Made by a program: the position numbers and the translations under genes
Assembly: GCA_963786195.1 (NCBI GenBank)
Contig: CAWAYH010000006.1
Coordinates: forward strand, 124,001 to 188,000
DNA length: 64,000 nt
DNA from: CAWAYH01 sp963786195
GTDB taxonomy: Bacteria; Acidobacteriota; Vicinamibacteria; Vicinamibacterales; 2-12-FULL-66-21
Reading direction: 5' to 3'
Shown here: in pieces, positions 60,761 through 64,000 of the stretch
Layout of the letters: each line of letters opens with the position of its first letter
How positions within the stretch are numbered: the first letter of the stretch is position 1
The notes under the pieces: model-generated
What the model was told of the DNA's origin: nothing
Databases searched by the model: none
The model's input: only the letters and a program-made list of their open reading frames with translations

Positions 60761-61660
60761 GTGCATCCAAGCGCCGACGAAGTCCGCGTCCAGCTGGATC
60801 GCCTCCTCTCCAGCGGGGCCTTCGCCAACACCGCCCGCTTGAGCCGCTTCCTCCGCTTCGTCGTCGAACGCACGCTCGCAGGGGAGGAAGCCGACCGGCT
60901 GAAGGAGTATGTGATTGGCGTCGAGGTGTTCGATCGGGACGAACGCTACGACCCGCGGATGGATTCGATCGTTCGCGTCGAGGCGCAGCGACTGCGCACG
61001 AAGATCGACGAGTACTACGCCGGCGCAGGCGCCTCGGATCCGGTGATCATCCGCATCCGGCGCGGCAGCTATGCGCCGACGTTCGAACGGCGTCAGGCTC
61101 CGGCGTCACCCGTTCCGGTCGCTACGGAGGCTGGAGGCGCCGCGCGGCCCGTGAGGGGCTGGCGGCTGGTTGCCGGCATCGCGATCGGCGTGCTCCTGCT
61201 CGGCGCGATTGCGGCGTGGCGCGCGGGCCTGTGGGCAGGTCACGAGGGCACGTCGGCTGGACGACCCGCCGGCGTTACGATTGCAGTGCTCCCCTTCTTT
61301 CACCATGCCGTCGGCGACGCCGATCGGTTGCTGGCGGCCCGCATGACCGACGGCGTCACGAGCGAGCTTGCGCGGATCGGCACGCTGTCGGTCGTCTCGT
61401 ACACCAGCGCGCGGCAATTCGAGGGCGCGCGACGCCCGATGAGAGAGATTGCGGAGACGCTCCGCGCGGACCTCATCCTCGAGGGCACGGCGTCCAGCGA
61501 CGGCGACCGCGTGCGCATCGACGCGCGTCTCGTAGACACCACGCGCGATCGCAAGTTCTGGTCGCAGGACTTCGTCGGATCCTCAGCCAACCTGCCCGAC
61601 CTCGAGCGCCGCATCGCGCAAGCCGCCGCCGCCGCGGCGCAGAAGCGCCAACCTCGCTAA
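60761..61660 (+). CDS. Membrane protein with FlgO/TolB-like domain and N-terminal helical domain
   Basis: A 299-residue protein. The N-terminal 105 residues form a conserved helical domain often found on acidobacterial signalling proteins (LSRFLRFVVERTLAGEEADR, RYDPRMDSIVRVEAQRLRTK, VIIRIRRGSYAPTF). A transmembrane helix (WRLVAGIAIGVLLLGAIAAW) follows, then a FlgO/TolB N-terminal-like domain (VTIAVLPFFHHAVGDADRLL, RADLILEGTASSDGDRVRID). It lacks the TPR tail usual in this architecture, so it may be shortened at the repeat array 10 bp after its stop. GTG start at 60761. Confidence 0.75.
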   Translation: MHPSADEVRVQLDRLLSSGAFANTARLSRFLRFVVERTLAGEEADRLKEYVIGVEVFDRDERYDPRMDSIVRVEAQRLRTKIDEYYAGAGASDPVIIRIRRGSYAPTFERRQAPASPVPVATEAGGAARPVRGWRLVAGIAIGVLLLGAIAAWRAGLWAGHEGTSAGRPAGVTIAVLPFFHHAVGDADRLLAARMTDGVTSELARIGTLSVVSYTSARQFEGARRPMREIAETLRADLILEGTASSDGDRVRIDARLVDTTRDRKFWSQDFVGSSANLPDLERRIAQAAAAAAQKRQPR

Positions 61661-61670
61661 CCAAGCGCAC

Positions 61671-61742
61671 CCCAGCACCTTCAGCACCTTCAGCACCTTC
61701 AGCACCTTCAGCACCTCCAGCACCTGCAGCACCTGCAGCACT
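61671..61742. repeat. Tandem AGCACCTTC array
   Basis: Eight near-perfect 9-bp units (AGCACCTTC, with AGCACCTCC and AGCACCTGC variants at the end) read straight into the TonB-receptor stub. The same unit builds the array at 51217-51330. Confidence 0.9.
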
Positions 61743-61935
61743 AGGCATCAACAAGGACTTCCGCACGGGTGGCTCCAGCCGCGTAACCTTGCGGGTTGAA
61801 ATCATCAACCTGTTCAACAACCCGTGGTACGCGGCGCTCGCCAGCACCGCGTTCGGCGCGGCAACCTTCGGACCGGTGACGACGCAGGGGAATTACTCGC
61901 GGCTGGCGCAGATCACGTTCCGGATGTCGTTCTGA
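61743..61935 (+). pseudogene. C-terminal stub of a TonB-dependent (Oar-like) receptor
   Basis: Immediately after the repeat array an open frame reads INKDFRTGGSSRVTLRVEII, then NLFNNPWYAALASTAFG and ends YSRLAQITFRMSF. This is the last three beta strands and terminal Phe of the large carboxypeptidase-like-domain TonB receptors of Acidobacteria (Oar type). The preceding 800-1000 residues are missing and replaced by the AGCACCTTC array. I therefore call it a remnant. Confidence 0.7.
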
Positions 61936-61978
61936 ATCAGTGCTGAGTCCCGGGCCCTAGGCTCTTCGAGCTCGGGGC

Positions 61979-63214
61979 TCAGGAACCGCCAGCCTTGCGC
62001 AGCAGCTCGATCGTTGCCGGATAGTCTCCCCTGGTTCTCGACCAGCAGTTCTCCGATCCGTGTTCGGCCCACCCGAGCGGCGTGGAGTCGAATTCCTCGC
62101 TCCTGACATCCACCGGCGCGCCGCGACGCAGCAGTTCCCGGACCAGTTCGGAGTTGCCGAACCACGCCGCAAAATGCAGCGGCGTCGCGCCCTGCCCGCC
62201 GCGCGCGTCGACCGGCCAGCCGCTTTCCAGCATGAGGCGGACGACTGCCGCGTCGTTGTTGTTCGCGGCGTCCACGATCCGCCGCCGATCGCCGGCGGTC
62301 AGCTTCGTCGGCAAGGTCGGATCGTTCGCAAGCAGCTGACGGCAGGTCGCCGCGTCGCCGGACGCGCAGGCGTAGGCGAGCTTGATTTCGTCCGGGCTGC
62401 GCTCCATGAGCAGCCGCACGACATCCTGGTGACCGAACTCGCGCGCGACGAGATGCGGCGTCTTGTAGGAGCCGAGCGTCCAGATGTAGATGCTCCCGCC
62501 GGCCTTCGGATTCCCCATCGGGAAGTAATCCGATGAGACGTTCGTGCGAATGCACGCGGGATCGGCGTCGAGAAGACGACGGACGAGATCGATGTCGCCA
62601 AGGGCGGCGGCCATGAGGATATCCGTGCGGCAGCCTCGGGCCACGAGGAAGCGCGTCACGTCTTGCCGGCTTCGCACGAGGTACTGCGCGGCCGTGGATT
62701 CGTGGTCGACGTCACGGGCATCGATATCGGCGCCGTGCGCGAGCAGGTATTCGGCGACGGCCACCGAGCGCGCGACGTGAAGCGGCGTCTGACCATCGCC
62801 GCCGCGCGCATTGACGAGCGTCGGGTTGGCCGACACGAGCGCCTCGAGGCGATCGAGCTGGCCGAGGCGCGCCGCTGCGTGAACGCCGACGGCGGCACCG
62901 CGTTCGATGAGGAAGGAGGTCAGCTCCGAGTCTCCGTCGAGCACGCCGAAGCCGCCGGCCCACCAGTGACTTTTCTGGTTGATGTCGGCGCCGGCCGTCA
63001 GCAGGAAATCCGCCATCCGGCGATCGTTTCGCCAGACGGCATGCAGGAGCGGCGTCGCATCGAACGAGAAACCCGGGAGCGGGTCGTTGAGCTTCGAGCG
63101 CAGCTCACGATGCTCCTCCAGCAATTTCCCGGCGCGCTCGACGTCGCCGGCCTTCACGGCCGCGACGAACGCCTCCACCGCCGCGCTGCCGTCCTCGACA
63201 GTCGTCTGAGCCAT
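61979..63214 (-). CDS. Ankyrin-repeat protein
   Basis: A 411-residue cytosolic protein consisting almost wholly of ankyrin repeats, ten or more, for example GDGQTPLHVARSVAVAEYLL, AHGADIDARDVDHESTAAQY, YKTPHLVAREFGHQDVVRLL and QGATPLHFAAWFGNSELVRE. No other domain or signal peptide is visible. The ATG at 63214 gives MAQTTVEDGSAAVEAFVAAV, the natural beginning of the first repeat. It is divergent from the winged-helix gene with nine bases between the start codons and no ribosome-binding site on either, so at least one may be leaderless. Confidence 0.85.
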   Translation of the reverse strand: MAQTTVEDGSAAVEAFVAAVKAGDVERAGKLLEEHRELRSKLNDPLPGFSFDATPLLHAVWRNDRRMADFLLTAGADINQKSHWWAGGFGVLDGDSELTSFLIERGAAVGVHAAARLGQLDRLEALVSANPTLVNARGGDGQTPLHVARSVAVAEYLLAHGADIDARDVDHESTAAQYLVRSRQDVTRFLVARGCRTDILMAAALGDIDLVRRLLDADPACIRTNVSSDYFPMGNPKAGGSIYIWTLGSYKTPHLVAREFGHQDVVRLLMERSPDEIKLAYACASGDAATCRQLLANDPTLPTKLTAGDRRRIVDAANNNDAAVVRLMLESGWPVDARGGQGATPLHFAAWFGNSELVRELLRRGAPVDVRSEEFDSTPLGWAEHGSENCWSRTRGDYPATIELLRKAGGS

Positions 63215-63223
63215 AATCCATCC

Positions 63224-64000
63224 ATGGTTGGTCAGACGCTGACCCTTCGTCAACTCAATCGGGCGACGCTGGCGCGGCAGCTGCTGCTGGAGCGTCAGAC
63301 AATGCCGCTCGAGAAGGCGGTCGGGCACTTCGTCGCGATACAGGCTCAGCTCCCGCGTCCGCCGTTCGTGGGCCTGGGTCGCGCCTCGAGGGAGTCCGTC
63401 GCGAGGCATTCGCGGAGCTGTTCCGGACCCGTCGTCTCGTCCGTGCGACGGCCATGAGAGGCACGCTGCACGCGATGCGCGCCGACGACGTCCTCGCGTT
63501 TCGCGGGTGCCTGCAGCAAGGGCTCGACCGTGCCGGCAAGGTCCTCGGCAATCGGCTCAAGGGCCTTGACATCGACGGTGCGGTGAAAGTTGGCCGGCGG
63601 TACTTCGAGAACGCCGCGACGTTCGATGCGTTCCGCGATCATCTCGAAGCGGCGTATCCCAAGGCAGACATTCGCGCGCTCGCCTACTCTGTACGAATGC
63701 GCGTCCCGCTGGTCCAGGTTCCCACCGATGCGCCGTGGGGGTATCCGTCGCAGGCGGAGTTCGTGAGCGCGGAAAAATGGCTCGGCCGAGGCACCGCACG
63801 CGAGGAAACGGTCGACGACCTGGTGTTGCGCGATCTGGCCGCGTACAGGCCCGGCGGGCGTGGCAGACGTCCAGGCGTGGTCGGGCCTCCAGGGACTCAG
63901 GCCTGTGCTGGAATCACTGCGGGCGAAGCTCCGCGTGTTCAAAGTCGGTCGCGCCGACGTCTTCGACGTGCCCGATGCGCCGAGGCCGGATGAAGACGTC
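63224..64000 (+). CDS. Winged-helix YcaQ/AlkZ-like DNA-glycosylase family protein, 3' partial, frameshifts
   Basis: Matches the winged-helix DNA-binding family that includes YcaQ/AlkZ, glycosylases that unhook interstrand cross-links or alkylated bases. Segments: LRQLNRATLARQLLLERQTM, VGHFVAIQAQLPRPPFVGL, then after a break near 63382 (one base missing, restoring GLWSRLEG) RTRRLVRATAMRGTLHAMRA and AAYPKADIRALAYSVRMRVP, and VQVPTDAPWGYPSQAEFVSA. A second break near 63850 leads to WSGLQGLRPVLESLRAKL at the window end. The family active site (QxD or QxQ) lies in the part around VAIQAQ: I read Q-A-Q, close to the YcaQ type. The remainder is outside the window. Confidence 0.8.

Noticed and set aside
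51217..61742. CRISPR array from the AGCACCTTC or GGTGCTGAA units
   Set aside because: Units are 9 bp with no unique spacers, and no cas genes are present.

Overview
This is a GC-rich bacterial chromosome segment, most likely from the Acidobacteriota and probably the Vicinamibacteria. The case rests on gene content: three full-length ABC permeases of the duplicated-orphan type with no ATPase beside them, one paired with a PadR regulator; a Ser/Thr kinase joined to a TolB-like propeller; membrane regulators with a CadC-type winged helix and TPRs; a PEP-CTERM protein; a BlaI/BlaR1 pair; many secreted hydrolases; and intergenic hairpin repeats. I saw no rRNA, tRNA, CRISPR array, integrase or insertion sequence.

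The sequence contains many apparent frameshifts in otherwise well conserved genes. They are dense from 1 to 16.2 kb and scattered after that. Most of those I could resolve are single-base insertions, which looks like sequencing or assembly error rather than gene decay. I therefore annotate these genes as single CDSs and give the breaks.

Layout. 1-6.0 kb: S9 peptidase, an M16 peptidase pair and a secreted unknown. 6.0-16.2 kb: GH31 glycosidase, PQQ-type sugar dehydrogenase, M29-like aminopeptidase, OPT transporter, orphan ABC permease and PqiA-like protein. 16.2-25 kb: PEP-CTERM protein, a giant secreted mosaic protein of about 2,090 residues, and a divergent winged-helix/TPR membrane regulator. 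25-30.2 kb: secreted ConA-like protein, then DUF167, sulfatase and kinase-propeller genes in one direction. 30.3-39 kb: deaminase-CYTH fusion, MFS transporter, secreted zincin, orphan permease, flavoprotein and zinc-ribbon protein. 39-45 kb: BlaI/BlaR1 with a clear operator-promoter, BACON protein and GH127. 45-51.2 kb: amidohydrolase, a tandem uracil-DNA-glycosylase-like protein, an HD-GYP response regulator and a Ser/Thr kinase carrying a C-terminal BRCT domain. 51.3-60.6 kb: PadR plus orphan permease, esterase, arylamine N-acetyltransferase and two tandem PQQ-type propellers. 60.7-64 kb: TolB/FlgO-like membrane protein, a TonB-receptor stub, an ankyrin protein and a winged-helix YcaQ/AlkZ-like protein cut by the window end.

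The most unusual items are the kinase-BRCT protein, the doubled UDG-like protein nearby, the deaminase-CYTH fusion, and several families of palindromic or simple-unit repeats. These repeats sit in intergenic gaps and repeatedly at the broken ends of genes (a PadR remnant, a TonB-receptor stub, a short BACON protein).
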